Origin: Onchidella celtica
Taxonomy: Eukaryota; Mollusca; Gastropoda; Systellommatophora; Onchidiidae
Assembly: GCA_963931925.1 (NCBI GenBank)
Contig: OZ007567.1
Span: forward strand, 83,774,677 to 83,838,676
Direction of reading: 5' to 3'
DNA length: 64,000 bases
A model generated the notes under the pieces. The model did not search any database. It worked only from the letters and a program-made list of their open reading frames with translations, and was not told where the DNA came from. A program made the position numbers and the translations under genes. Below are positions 21,255 through 32,658 of this stretch, piece after piece (position 1 is the first letter of the stretch; every line of letters begins with the position of its first letter).

Positions 21255-22444
21255 AACTATGATTATTTTTCTTTTCAGACACTTATACGTGTACGTAACA
21301 ATCGTAGATTAACACAAATAAACGAACAAGTTGTTGTAAATAAATAAATGTACATTCATGTCGTATTTCCTTGGCAGTAGGCTACATAAAATAATTATAA
21401 TCTAAAAACAAAACATGGACAGGAGAACAAAACAAAAAAACAAAAAATAAAAACAACAAAATAATCATGTTCACAGTTGTGAAATAAATTTGTTCATAAA
21501 ATACATGTATAACTTTAAAGAGGAATAGAGCAGTCTAATAGGTTCGACACAATAATGCAGGCCTCTGAATAGGTCAGAAGGAAAAGCCAACAAAATATGG
21601 GCAACCACCCGCCATCTCATTATCAAGGCACCACAGCACGGGGGTGCGATCCACTCTGGAGACATTAATTACAATCACCTTTGAAGTTTTCAATTCTTCA
21701 CAAACTAAATACCAGTACATTATATGTGTAGAATTGCTGGGACGGAAAAATTGTCACAAACTGACGTGAGACAAAGAAACCCAGAAGTTACATTGGTTTA
21801 GTCCGTACTGCATCAAAGATACTCCAGTTACAACATTCATTTCAAATAAGAATTAAAGTTAAAGCAGAAAATTCTCGCCTGCCTCCAAAGATCAAGGCTA
21901 GGCTCTCTGTCCTCCCTTTTTCTGCTTCCCCCTTTACTGGGTTTTCTGTCCTGTCCAGAGAATACCATAGACTACAGTCCAAGGTTACCCAGCCGACGTA
22001 GATTTCCGTAGGGTTCCACAGGGGCGGGTAATTATGTACATCAAACAGACGTCGGCATGAGCGAAACCAGCAGACTTAAGTAGGAAAGATGTAATTCTTA
22101 TGTGCAAACTTGGCGCCAATTCTAAACGTCGGATTTTTGTAGCGTTGGTGGGTGGGAATATATATCATCTCTGCAGATTCCCCTCAATCTGTCACTCCCT
22201 CTCCCGACTTCCCGCCCCTAAAATCACTGCAGATGGACGGTTCTGTAATTATAGTCTCGGACAGCACCGGGTTGATTAAAAAATCAATTATATCACCCAG
22301 CTCTGAAGTAGTAGGCCTATTGGGTAGATATTATATATAAAAAATTAAAATGATCCAGGTCTATATTCACTGCATTTAATAATATTATTTTGGAAGCTAT
22401 TTACTTCACTGTCTGTTTACATGAGCTGTATTGAAAGATAGAAT
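21255..22444. other. intergenic, nothing recognised
   Basis: Short ORFs only. No domain, RNA gene or repeat was recognised. Confidence 0.45.
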
Positions 22445-22720
22445 TTATTTATGATTTATTTACTTATTTACTTATTTACTTATGTATTTATTTACTTATT
22501 TACTTATGTATTTATTTACTTATTTACCTACTTATTTATTTACTCATTTATTCATTTATTTACTTATTTATTCATTTATTTATTTATTTACTTATCTATT
22601 TATTTATTACATATCTTTCTATTTATTTATTTACCTATGCATTATTTATTTACCTATGTATTTATATTTATTTACCACTGTATATAAATTTATTTATTTA
22701 TTTATATATTTATCAGTATT
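22445..22720. repeat. (TTTA/TTAC)n tetranucleotide microsatellite
   Basis: About 275 bp of TTTA and TTAC units in 12- and 16-bp higher patterns. Because the motif lacks stops in two frames it makes artificial Tyr/Leu/Phe-rich ORFs. Confidence 0.9.
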
Positions 22721-22775
22721 GCATTGTTGTTTATTTATTATGAAGTGCTCATATAACACAATAGTGATCACCTCT

Positions 22776-23975
22776 TGTCATGATTCAGATGTTGTTAAAA
22801 CTCACGCAGAGAGTGAGTTGTTGTTGTTTACCAGGGCCATGAGAAATTGGCTGGTGGCCTTGAACGGCCCTCGCGAATTATAGTTGGTGAGTAAATAAAT
22901 GTAAAGTTAAACTGTTAGATGCACGCTTGTCGGTTTTAATGTTCGTGATTAATAAGTAATGGAGTAGGGGTGAAACAAGGTGGGGCTAGTTGACATTGTT
23001 AAGTATGACTAGACAAGTTTTTGCACGTTAACTGGCTGGTAGAATAGTGCAGACGTATTACTACAATTAAAATGGTGGGAGGTTTCGACCTATGAGATAG
23101 CTGAACTAATTGGGCCAGCGGACTAGCACGCTGGGTAGTTAGATAGTATATAACATCGTGTAACGTTCAGATTTAGTGAATACAGACGAGCAGAAGCATC
23201 GTGTCGTGAAGTATCTCCGGTTGACCAGTACCTGAACTGTGTGCTTTGAAGACAAGAAGTCCTTGCTAACGGACTGACTGAGCTCTAGAAAGAAAGGTCT
23301 GAGTGGGCTGACCTTTGAAAGCCCACGCTGCGCTATATTGATGTTCGCGCCTACCAGTAGGCGTGCCCAATGGTAATATATCTTATTTGTTCAAGCATAA
23401 TAGAGATCGGAGATAGAGAGAGAACTACAGCCTCATAGGAAGACTAAGGAAACCCCAGCTGGCACTCGACCACGAGTGTCCTGTATCATAGATCTATTGC
23501 CATAGTATGATTGGAATAATATAGCACATTGTTGATGAATTGAATAGTGATTGTGCATAAAATATAGTCTTTTGGCAACTGCTTAAATTACCTACAAGCC
23601 GAAGAGTGCTTCTGTAGGCTTTGAACATACCGGGCTCTCCTAACACTCAAGCCCATATGATTTAGGGAGAGTTTGCCTGGCGACTGGCCAGTGGCGACTC
23701 AACTGTCACTTTAAATTGATATCTAGTTTCGTATAATATACCTATTTGCTATTGATTGCAGTACCTCCATAGTTACATGAATATCATTGGTTAAGTTATT
23801 AACCCCTATTGTCTTTTGTTTTGTTATTAATATTTATGTAAACTATGGCCTGACCGGCCTGACATATATACGCTCTAGTTATTTAATACTTTTCTTGTGT
23901 GGTTGTGTCCGAGTGTGAGTTAGCTGCCTCTCGTGCAGTCGTAACATCCCCAAGACCCTAACTCTGCTCGTGACA
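22776..23975 (+). mobile_element. solo LTR (1.2-kb family), copy 1
   Basis: The 1,200-bp unit begins TGTCATGA and ends CTCGTGACA, and is flanked by CCTCT on both sides (22771-22775 and 23976-23980). It matches 57,088-58,362 in reverse orientation along its length. TG...CA ends, a 5-bp duplication, a TATATAA box at 23147-23153 and no coding content fit a solo LTR left after recombination between the two LTRs of a full element. Confidence 0.8.
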
Positions 23976-24404
23976 CCTCTGATTTGTCGTAAAGTTGCAT
24001 AATTAGCCTAGATTGCAAGGTGGTATCTGAGGTGACCCATGATCGCAGAATTGGACAAAGTGGTGCTATATTACATGTCTGGGTCTGCAGCAGACTTTTG
24101 TACAAACTAACACAGTGGTGCAGTGTCGCCCGTTGACTTTCATGCGCAAATGACCTGATTACGTTTTAGTCGTTACATTCTTAAACATACCATCAAATTT
24201 ATAATCGGGTCCACGTGGTTGCCTGATTATAGAGGAAAGAAAAACTACCAACAACACTTCTCTGGGTAGATTGGTTGTTGGTGACAACTGATTTTGTTCG
24301 GGGCTGTTGTTTGACAACACATTATGGTTTTGCCACCCTTCATACAATTCCACCCCCCCCCCCTTTTTTTGGGGTCTCCCTCCCCCTTTAAAACTAGCTG
24401 TAAC
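23976..24404. other. spacer between solo LTR and RTE element
   Basis: Contains only short ORFs and a C-run followed by a T-run (24,352-24,370). Nothing else recognised. Confidence 0.4.
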
Positions 24405-24415
24405 CTAGTGATTTC
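24405..24415. repeat. RTE target-site duplication (3' side)
   Basis: CTAGTGATTTC, an exact copy of 27665-27675. Confidence 0.88.
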
Positions 24416-24437
24416 ATCATCATCATCATTGCCTTTC

Positions 24438-27419
24438 TCACCCTGGATCAGGGTATAGGCCACCAACAAACACTTTCCATCCCTCTCTATCATGGGCCAG
24501 CCTCTTTACATTATTCCAAGTCTTTCCGCTTCGTTGCACATCATTTTCTCTGGCTCTTCTCCACGTTCCGCGCGGCCTTCCTCTTGATCTCTTGCCCTGG
24601 GGATTCCAATCCAATACCTTCTTCGTGATGCTGTTTCCTGGCCTCCTGAGAGTGTGGCCGATCCATCTCCATCGCCCCCTACCAATTTCCTCTCTGACTG
24701 GGCTCTGTCTTGTTCTTTTCCATACAATTTCATTGCTGACCTTGTCTGTCCATCTGATCTTAAGTAGCTTCCTCAAACATCTGTTGATGAAAAGTTGGAT
24801 TCTCTTTATGCAGGCCTGAGACGCATTCCAAGTCTCACATCCATACAACAGGACTGACTTCACGTTCGAGTTGAATATCCTCAGCTTTGTTTTTAGAGAT
24901 ATATCCTTGGTTCTCCAAATCTTGCTTAAGGACGTGAAAGCTGCCTGTGCCTTTCCAATTCGTGCTTTGACTTCTGCCTCTGTTCCTCCCTTATTGTCAA
25001 TGATACTACCAAGATAGCAGAAGGACTCTACATCTTCCAGTGGTTGATCTCCTACTCTGACTTGTGCGCTTGGGAGTGCAACAATTTTTAGGACCTTCGA
25101 CTTCGCAGGATGTATCCTCAATCCAATAGATTCTGAAATTTTGTTTAGAGCTGTAGTCTTTGCTTGCATCTGGTCGTGTGTGTGCGACAATAGTGCCAAG
25201 TCATCTGCAAAATCTAGATCGTCCAGCTGTGTCCATGGGGTCCATTGTATGCCATTTCTTCCTCCACTGGTGGTTTCTTTCATAAGCCAATCAATCACCA
25301 GGACAAACAGAAATGGGGACAGCAAACAACCCTGCCTAACACCAGTCTTGATATCAAAGCTGTCAGTAAGCTCGCCATCGTGTACGACTCTGCAACTTGT
25401 CCCGTCGTACATGCTCTTGATAAGGTTCACCATCTTCTCTGGGATTCCATAATGTCTCAATATTCTCCACAGTGTTTCTCTATCGATGCTATCAAAGGCC
25501 TTCTCGTAGTCAAGGAAGTTCACTATCAGTTGGGAGTTCCACTCTAGCGACTGCTCTACTATGATTCTCAGCGTGGCGATCTGGTCGGTGGTTGATCGGT
25601 TACTCCTGAAACCAGCTTGCTCCTCACGAAGTTTTGGGTCTGTTGCATTCTGTATTCGCTTGAGAAGAATCCGATTGAAAACCTTTCCTGGGATGGAGAG
25701 AAGTGTGATTCCTCTGTAGTTACTACAATTGCTGAGGTCCCCTTTTTTTGGAAGCTTCACGAGGTGTCCTTCCTTCCAGTCCTTTGGAAACTTGCCTCCG
25801 ATCCAAATCCTCGAGAATAGTGAGTGCAGACCCTCTGCAGCCCCAGCAGCATCTGCCTTCAGCGCCTCTGGTGGGATCTGATCTGGTCCAGCTGCCTTGC
25901 CTCGATTTAACTGCTTTATGGCATCATTAATCTCTGCTTTAGTCGGAGGGTCGCAACTGATCGGTAAATCATTTCTTGCGGGTAGAATGTCGGGTGGGTT
26001 GCTTGGTGGAGGTCTGTTCAAGAGGCTGTTAAAATGTTCTATCCATCTTTTTGCCTGAGCTTCCTTTCCAAAAATAGCCTTCCTGTTGTAATCCTTGACA
26101 GGAACTTCAGGTTTTCCATATTTTCCAGCAAGAGTCTTTGTAGTCTGGTAGAGGATCCTCATGTGTCCTCCTGTTGCTGCCTTCTCTGCTTTCTCTGCTA
26201 ACATTCCTATGAACTCCTCTTTCTCTTTTTTAATTGATTTTTTGACCTCTTTAGCTGTTGCCCGGTACTCTTCCTGGTTACCAACTCTTGAGCTTCTTGT
26301 ACGACTTGCATTTACCTGTTCTTTTAGGTCTCTTCTTATCCTTATCAAGTCCAGTGATTTTTTACTGATCCATTCCTTGTGTTCCACTTTCTTTTCCCCA
26401 AGAACATCCTGACATGTCGATGTAAATACTCCTTTTACCTTAGCCCAGTGAGTCTCCAAATCTACTGTCTCTTCGAGGTCAACAAGGGGTTTGAATCTAT
26501 TCCTCAGCGTCAGCTGGAACTCTTCCTTCTTGTCTCCATCCAGAAGGCTCACTTGAAACTTTCTTCTCTTTGTTCCTGCTCTGGTACCTTGTTTCTTGAG
26601 GCGGAGTTTGAGTCTTGCCAGCAGCATGTGATGGTCAGATCCAACATCAGCTCCTCTCTGTACTATGACATCCTCCAGTGAGCGTCTGAAACGTCGGGTG
26701 ATGCAGAAGTGGTCAATCTGGTTTTCAGTTACTCCATCCGGTGAAATCCAAGTGGCCTTATGGATCCTCTTGTGTGGGAATACTGAACCTCCAATCACAT
26801 AGCTGTTAAATGCGCAGAAACTTGCAAACCGCTCTCCATTCTCATTCATTTGTCCCAAACCATTGCACCCCATAATGTCCTCATACCCTGTATTGTCCTG
26901 TCCTATCTTGGCATTGGCGTCTCCCATTATAATGTTCACATCTTTTCTTGGCAATGTGTCAACTATTTCCTGAAGCTGGTTGTAGAAATCGTCCTTGTCC
27001 TCATCGGTTGCTTCATTTGTTGGGGCGTATATCTGCACAATGTTCATGTTGATGTTCTTGTTCTTTGTAGTAAATGATGCCAATATAATTCTCCTTCCGT
27101 AGGGTTCCCATCCCCTCAGTGACCTTTGGGCGTACTTGCTCAAGATGATCGCTACTCCTTCTGTATGCTTTTTGTCCTCCCTTCCAGAATACAAAATCTT
27201 TTCCCCAGAATTAAGTTGTTTCAGTCCGGACTGTATCCAGCGGGTCTCGCTAACTCCAAGTATGTGCAGTCTGTATCGCCTCATCTCCATTGTAACCTGG
27301 GCACTCTTTCCTGCTTCATACATGGAGCGGACATTCCACGACGCAATCCGGAGTGACTTGTTTGATGAAGGAGCAGTCAGGCCAGTGGAGTCCTTTCGGC
27401 TTTGTCCATTGTCCTTCAT
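24438..27419 (-). CDS. RTE LINE ORF: endonuclease-reverse transcriptase
   Basis: Starting at the first ATG (27419) the protein is 993 residues; the frame is also open 12 codons upstream from a TTG. Endonuclease motifs are in order: SWNVRSM, SETRW, QIYAPTN, MGDAN, IDHF and GSDHH. RT follows with LPKKGDLSNCSNYRGITLL, QAGFRSNRSTTDQI, FLDYEKAFDSIDRETLW, GVRQGCLLSPFLFVL and the catalytic FADDLALL. The C-terminus has the WRWIGHTLRRP and GKRSRGRPRGTWRR signature found in RTE elements such as those of schistosomes. No frameshift or stop interrupts it. It nicks and reverse transcribes at the target in this family. Confidence 0.95.
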   Translation of the reverse strand: MKDNGQSRKDSTGLTAPSSNKSLRIASWNVRSMYEAGKSAQVTMEMRRYRLHILGVSETRWIQSGLKQLNSGEKILYSGREDKKHTEGVAIILSKYAQRSLRGWEPYGRRIILASFTTKNKNINMNIVQIYAPTNEATDEDKDDFYNQLQEIVDTLPRKDVNIIMGDANAKIGQDNTGYEDIMGCNGLGQMNENGERFASFCAFNSYVIGGSVFPHKRIHKATWISPDGVTENQIDHFCITRRFRRSLEDVIVQRGADVGSDHHMLLARLKLRLKKQGTRAGTKRRKFQVSLLDGDKKEEFQLTLRNRFKPLVDLEETVDLETHWAKVKGVFTSTCQDVLGEKKVEHKEWISKKSLDLIRIRRDLKEQVNASRTRSSRVGNQEEYRATAKEVKKSIKKEKEEFIGMLAEKAEKAATGGHMRILYQTTKTLAGKYGKPEVPVKDYNRKAIFGKEAQAKRWIEHFNSLLNRPPPSNPPDILPARNDLPISCDPPTKAEINDAIKQLNRGKAAGPDQIPPEALKADAAGAAEGLHSLFSRIWIGGKFPKDWKEGHLVKLPKKGDLSNCSNYRGITLLSIPGKVFNRILLKRIQNATDPKLREEQAGFRSNRSTTDQIATLRIIVEQSLEWNSQLIVNFLDYEKAFDSIDRETLWRILRHYGIPEKMVNLIKSMYDGTSCRVVHDGELTDSFDIKTGVRQGCLLSPFLFVLVIDWLMKETTSGGRNGIQWTPWTQLDDLDFADDLALLSHTHDQMQAKTTALNKISESIGLRIHPAKSKVLKIVALPSAQVRVGDQPLEDVESFCYLGSIIDNKGGTEAEVKARIGKAQAAFTSLSKIWRTKDISLKTKLRIFNSNVKSVLLYGCETWNASQACIKRIQLFINRCLRKLLKIRWTDKVSNEIVWKRTRQSPVREEIGRGRWRWIGHTLRRPGNSITKKVLDWNPQGKRSRGRPRGTWRRARENDVQRSGKTWNNVKRLAHDREGWKVFVGGLYPDPG

Positions 27420-27623
27420 TGAATCTACAGGTGCAGATGCTCCCCCTTCTCCCAAGATAAAAGACTGATTTAAAGTATTTGCTTGTGTTTCTGTAACTGG
27501 TTTATTTTTACAGGGTGGGTAGTTGGCCCACCGCCAACTGGCTCTTCTCGGGAGACCAGGACCTTTGCACCTTTAGTCGCCTCTTACGACACGCAGTATC
27601 ACGTCAGATGTATTCTTTGCTGT

Positions 27624-27664
27624 CCCTCTTCTGCAAGAGGGCCCCGCATCTGCACGGGCGGGGG
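27624..27664 (-). other. two 5'-terminal stem-loops of RTE element
   Basis: At the very 5' end of the element RNA, CCCCGC pairs with GCGGGG and then CCCTCTT pairs with GAAGAGGG, giving two adjacent hairpins. They may matter for 5' processing or translation; the layout is too compact for a standard HDV-like ribozyme. Confidence 0.5.
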
Positions 27665-27675
27665 CTAGTGATTTC
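27665..27675. repeat. RTE target-site duplication (5' side)
   Basis: CTAGTGATTTC, matching 24405-24415. Confidence 0.88.
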
Positions 27676-30634
27676 GCTCTAACAGTAAAACAAACGTTGA
27701 CAGCAAACGTTTTTGTATATGTTTGCATTTAAGTTATCCACACTTCTGAGACTTCTAAAATGTTTCAGAAATATTGAGAGACAATCAGATTTTGAATTGC
27801 CTCTCGTTTAGCTTTTGCCTAAATTTGGCTAATATTGGTGTGAGCCTTACACTTAACAGAAATTTTATAAAATTCCCTTTTCAATCACCAAAACATTTAA
27901 TTTTTTTTCCATTCATTTTTGGCCCTTTACTCAGCATCTATAAAACGTAGCTCAGCAGGAACATGATATATGTGTTGGATGAACTACGAGTGGCTAATGT
28001 GGTTACTGCGTGGGTTCAATAGTAACTCCCTTAAGGATACACAGGATTAACAAACACAGGGTTCTGCTGGCAATCTTATTTATTCAAAAAGCCTAACAAA
28101 GGTATCACTACCAAAAAGGCATAGGAAAACCCTACCAAGAAAAAAAAAAGCCCAACCAGCCATAAGCCAAAGTCTTTCTGCTACTGGCGCAACTGGACTA
28201 GGCCATGTTTTGGGCGAGGCGCGCCACGGCAGGCCGCCGCCGGTCTATTGTACTGCAAGGTCCACTTGTGCTTCCTATTGTTGCGGCGTCTTTGATGGAG
28301 TCTGCTTGACCACTCTAACTGGCCTCATCTTTATGAGCCAGCGCGGACGCCCGAGAGGGCTAGTACGTAGTCCAGTGTTGGACAAGTGAAAGGCTCGGAC
28401 ATTGAGTCCAGCCGAACAACATAACCGGTTAGGGTCCTAACCCTAACACAATCGAATTAACAGTACGGTTAAAAGGGTGTACACAAAAGTCGATTAGATA
28501 TCCCAGTAAACTGTAGAAATTACTCTAACGACCCCTCCAGCAATAATTGAATAAATTTGACCAAGGTTGGATTTATCGGGGATAACATGCGTCTAACTCG
28601 TGGTTTACTTTAAATCCGAGATCCTCTTATTAATTATTTCAATAGGACATGTGCATCAAAGTACAACGAAATTAGTACCATTATAAAGTAGAAACTTGCT
28701 GCTAAAATTCTGACTACTTATACCAGAAACCCGGTAATAGTTTTAATATAAATTTTCAAAGTGTCAGGACTAACAACATTGGACAAATTTGTGCGGGATA
28801 CTTTCGTCCATTAATACGACGTATCTCCATTGATAACAAACGTTATCATGAGTACCTATTTTGTACCGATAGGGTATTGCCTACTCTCAACAATGAATTC
28901 GGGTTCCCGTCTTTCTGTCGGTGGATAACAACGAAGGAGCGAGTTGTAAGAAACTTAAAGCCATGATATAAGAGTTGGAAGCCCGGTGGTCAACATTTCC
29001 AACTGACCAATCAAAATGCGAGCGTTTCACCGTGATGTGAATAACGGGTCCCGCGCTAGTATCACAAGGGAAATAATCCAATTAATGGTACTCGGCCAAG
29101 TGCCCATAAACTACTATGAGTGGCCGTCCCTCACTCACGCACAAGAGTTACCATGAAAGCACATTAAAAATAGAAAGTCGTTCATCCTCTCACATATGCA
29201 TTGTGCACAATAACTTTCAGCAATGTGCACGATAACTTTCAATATCTCACAAACTGGTCCTTCTGTCAAAATTGGTTCCAAAGTGGAAACCTGTATGTTT
29301 TCTCCAGCTAGGTGCAACTTTGTTTGTTACCTAGCCTACTTTAGTAAGTGTTGCTGAGGTGAGTTATCCATGAAAGTTCGGTACTTACCATTACCACAAT
29401 ATAGTAAAGTCAAAATTGGGCAAAAAGAAAAGGTTGTATGTTGCGAAACCCTGCGTGAGAAATAAAACCCAAACAATACAAAAGCAAACTTCTGTGCTTT
29501 TTATGATATTTTACAATATAGTAAAACACTGAAGCTAATTTGAAGGCACCGGGACCATTGCATTGATGCAGTTGCACTGAACTGTTCTGTGAATCAAGTA
29601 TCATCACAAACATTTTCATATTACTCTAATCATCATACCCAGAAGGAAAAAGGAAGATAAGATAAGAAAGGAAGCAAGGAATGAAAGAGGGAGTGGCCAC
29701 TTTCTGTGAGTGGCATATAAAAAAACAACCAGTGAGTCCATATTAGCTGCACATTAGGCATCCAAATGTTTATTTTACTTCATTCCTTTTTCCTAAAAAA
29801 AAAAAAATAAATATCAGCAACCTAAAAAAAAAACAACAACAACACATTTACAAATAAAATAAAAATTAAAATGAAACAAAATCAAAACAAAACTATAGCT
29901 ATGTTTTAAAGAGGATCAATATTAAACATTTTATCTGCTGTCCTTACTACACTGTCAGCCACATGTATTTAATTTTCATTGCTACATAGAACTTTTTCTT
30001 TTTGCCCAATTTTGACATTGCTGTCAGAATGCCCGAAGCCATAATAGATAATCTAGTGTTATTCACACGGTTGTTCGAAATGGCTTGAGAGAATGCGTTT
30101 AGTTTGCCGTGGCCAGGGTAATAAATCTCGGTGGCCTGACAGGTGCCGGGGATTCCCCAAGGTGGCATGCGCTCTCGTCAGCGTTCCCCGCTATACGGGT
30201 GGTCTAGCTTTAATTTGATATCACATTCTTTCACCCCATTATTGCACTATCTGTGCTGAAGTCAACATTGTGTTGTGACCACTATGTATTTGTTCAGCTT
30301 TTTCTGTGTTTGATGGTACAAAATGTTCCCGTATATTCGTTTTAGTTCTTTCAGAAAAGTCAGTTTTACAAACATGTATGTTTTCTTTAAAAATTAACGC
30401 ATTGATTAATATAAATTAATTAACCCAAATCTCGGTAATGAAGCCCAAAAAATTGATAAAATTGCTTTCAAATGAAGCAGTATTCATTTACATTTACTGT
30501 GTGAAAGTTTCCCATGACGCACACCTTTAGGAGCTGACTTATGCGAAGATTTTCTTCATATCCTCTAAAGATTTACGTTATTGTTAGCAAATTATGGAGC
30601 ATTGTAAGGAAAAAGACATGGTATATTTGAATTA
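27676..30634. other. intergenic, nothing firmly recognised
   Basis: Contains a GC-rich patch (28,190-28,400, with GCGAGGCGCGCC) in otherwise AT-rich DNA, and A-rich runs near 29,795-29,890. No ORF resembles a known family. The GC-rich patch may come from an old transposon but no ends were found. Confidence 0.4.
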
Positions 30635-30820
30635 ATGTGCAGATTATGCGGTGAAAGAATATTGACAAAACAAAAGAAATATAGAAACAAGCGAAACCTC
30701 TTATGTGCAGACTTTAGATCTGACATGTTACTGTTTTTTTCAAAGAAAGAGGAGACTCATTTGAAGTACCTGTATTTTAAGTGTCACAAAAGACTGAACA
30801 ATTTGAAAAACAAAAGATGA
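30635..30820 (+). pseudogene. small zinc-binding ORF resembling the RAG1 N-terminal region
   Basis: 61 codons beginning MCRLCGERILTKQKKYRNKR and containing LLCADFRSDMLLFF and THLKYLYFKCHKRL. The CxxCG start and the H-x-x-x-C-x-x-C-like end recall the RAG1 N-terminal zinc region (CRICG ... HPTEFCHNCW), a module also reported in molluscan N-RAG-type transposons. One expected cysteine is tyrosine (YLYFKC), so it is probably decayed. In a different frame downstream a stretch reads LEKNVDRI, possibly more of the same relic. The family link is by eye only. Confidence 0.4.
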
Positions 30821-31099
30821 GAACAGTCACTGCAGGCAGCAAGCTAGGTCGGGGAGAACTCGAAAAAAATGTGGATAGAATTTGTGATTAAGGCCACTCC
30901 ATCCAGTGTTATTTGTTTTGTAATAAAAGTGTACAACATGTCTTGGATAACGGTTAAGCGATCCACCAGGCAGGTCAGTCCAGAGTACACACAAAACACC
31001 GGCGCTGACATATTGAAACATACCACTCAGATAGTACAAGAACACCCGCCCAATACAAGTGTACACAATACAGTTGGATGGTTTACAGACAAGACAGTC

Positions 31100-31292
31100 A
31101 AAATCAGCCGAAATTAGCTTGACCCTGCCAGCCACTGCTCAATCCATGCCAATAAAACAAACATCACAATCTTTCGCATTACTGAACCAACAATCCACCT
31201 TCGACACATCCATGGACAATACACGGTCAACAGTAGCGGAAATTAGTTTTGACACTACCACCAACTGTTCAGTCCACGTCAATTAAACAGAA
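31100..31292. repeat. two-copy tandem duplication, about 130-bp period
   Basis: The segment around GCCGAAATTAGCTTGACCCT (31,107) is repeated with changes at about 31,236 (GCGGAAATTAGTTTTGACAC), each followed by CAATAAAAC or CAATTAAAC. The stretch lies downstream of the zinc-binding ORF and may be part of the same decayed element. Confidence 0.45.
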
Positions 31293-31299
31293 ACCACAA

Positions 31300-32517
31300 T
31301 TAGTTAATTGCGGAACATCTCCAATCTTTAACTCGAAGCGTGAAAAGTCCTCAGAATAAAGACAACTTCGTAAAAGTCAAAACTGGGGGCCAGCCATGTT
31401 ATTACCTGATAATTACAAAACACAGAAAAGCCACACAGTCACAAACATTCATGCAACTCAGTCTTTTACAAAAATTAATATCTCAAGATTTACAGTCACT
31501 AGTTCAAGCAAAACAGAAGAAGACACAGAAAACACAGAACACTTAGATTTCAGTCATTTAGTCTCCAAACTATTATGTTGTGTTGCTGTAACACAACTTG
31601 AACAACTTTTTTTTCCTTCTAATTTGTGTTAATAACCGAAATTAGTAAGGAGTGTGACTATCCAGAGGTGTGGCTTTAAGATTATTGATTATCTGTTATC
31701 ATGTTAGACTTATGGCACGCATTTATTTTATGTTGTCAGTGGTGTAATCTTGTTCACGCTCGGAGTGTAATTCATCTCATCGGATCATGTATATGGAGTG
31801 CTTGTGTTAGTATTATTCATATCTGTACTGCTTGGGATCTTGTATTCGGATACAGTTTGTGGATGTTTGCATAAGTTACAGACACCTCAGTTATATTCTG
31901 GCTGTGTCTTGTGAGTTGGCGAGTGTGTCTTCTTCTTCTTCTTCTTCTTCCTTAAAACTGGTTTTCTCAGATTTGAGTATCTCACCAGTGCGCAATAAAA
32001 ATCGACTCGGCCCGTGTCCCTGGGAGTTAAAAATTTATATACATATAAGGGTGTAAGAAGCGGGAGTCGATTAGATTTATAAAAACTTATAAAAACACTT
32101 GATTGTGGCCATGAGCAGATCAACCAATCTTATCACTGGGTTTATACGTATATCTATGCAGCCTATTCAGTAGCTAGCTCTCAACGTGTGCTTTACTAAT
32201 TTTGTCTTAAAAGAGTCTAGGCTACTGCACAATTTGACCACGTGGATATTTGAAAATGAATTGCAACTGAAGGAGAGATGTGCGTCAATCCAGATTTATA
32301 GAACCAGAAAAGGTAATTTACCTTTACAAAAATATCAATTTTATGGCAATCCCTGGCTCTGTATGGCTGTAATTGATTATTTAATGATCCACATGTACAG
32401 TAAAACCGTGGATTTTTACGTCACACTTTTCTTTCCTTTTATTCTTCACAGATCAATGTCAAATATTTAAAAATTATATAAGAGAAAAGTTCACGAATTT
32501 GAGTTTATGATGTTTAC
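31300..32517. other. intergenic between decayed element and SCO-spondin-like gene 3' end
   Basis: Short ORFs only; a CTT microsatellite lies at 31,929-31,951. Confidence 0.4.
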
Positions 32518-32523
32518 TTTATT
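32518..32523 (-). terminator. poly(A) signal of SCO-spondin-like gene
   Basis: TTTATT on the plus strand is AATAAA on the gene strand, about 136 nt beyond the stop codon. Confidence 0.6.
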
Positions 32524-32658
32524 AGAAGCATGCACGATGTTCTGCCTTGTCTGTGACTGTTTAAAAAAGTACTAATTAGCGATAAGCTGACGGCATCGGC
32601 GAGCGTGGGCGCATGACTGACCTTTTGACCGCGCTTGACCCAGCCGCCCGGCAAGAAA

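Larger units (their letters stand above)
24416..27664 (-). mobile_element. full-length RTE-type LINE
   Basis: A 3,249-bp element on the minus strand, flanked by an 11-bp duplication. It has a short GC-rich 5' UTR with two stem-loops, one long ORF with apurinic-type endonuclease and reverse transcriptase, almost no 3' UTR, and a 3' tail of TGA repeats (24,416-24,432). All are characteristic of the RTE clade. An unbroken ORF plus a perfect duplication imply a young and possibly active copy. Confidence 0.92.

Noticed and set aside
22451..22883. Tyr/Leu/Phe-rich ORFs that look like membrane proteins
   Set aside because: Translation of a TTTA/TTAC microsatellite.
24592..27468. Plus-strand ORFs over the RTE element
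   Set aside because: Shadows of the minus-strand endonuclease/RT frame.
27970..29130. Possible LTR or other transposon with a GC-rich core
   Set aside because: No matching ends, duplication or second copy could be found in the window.
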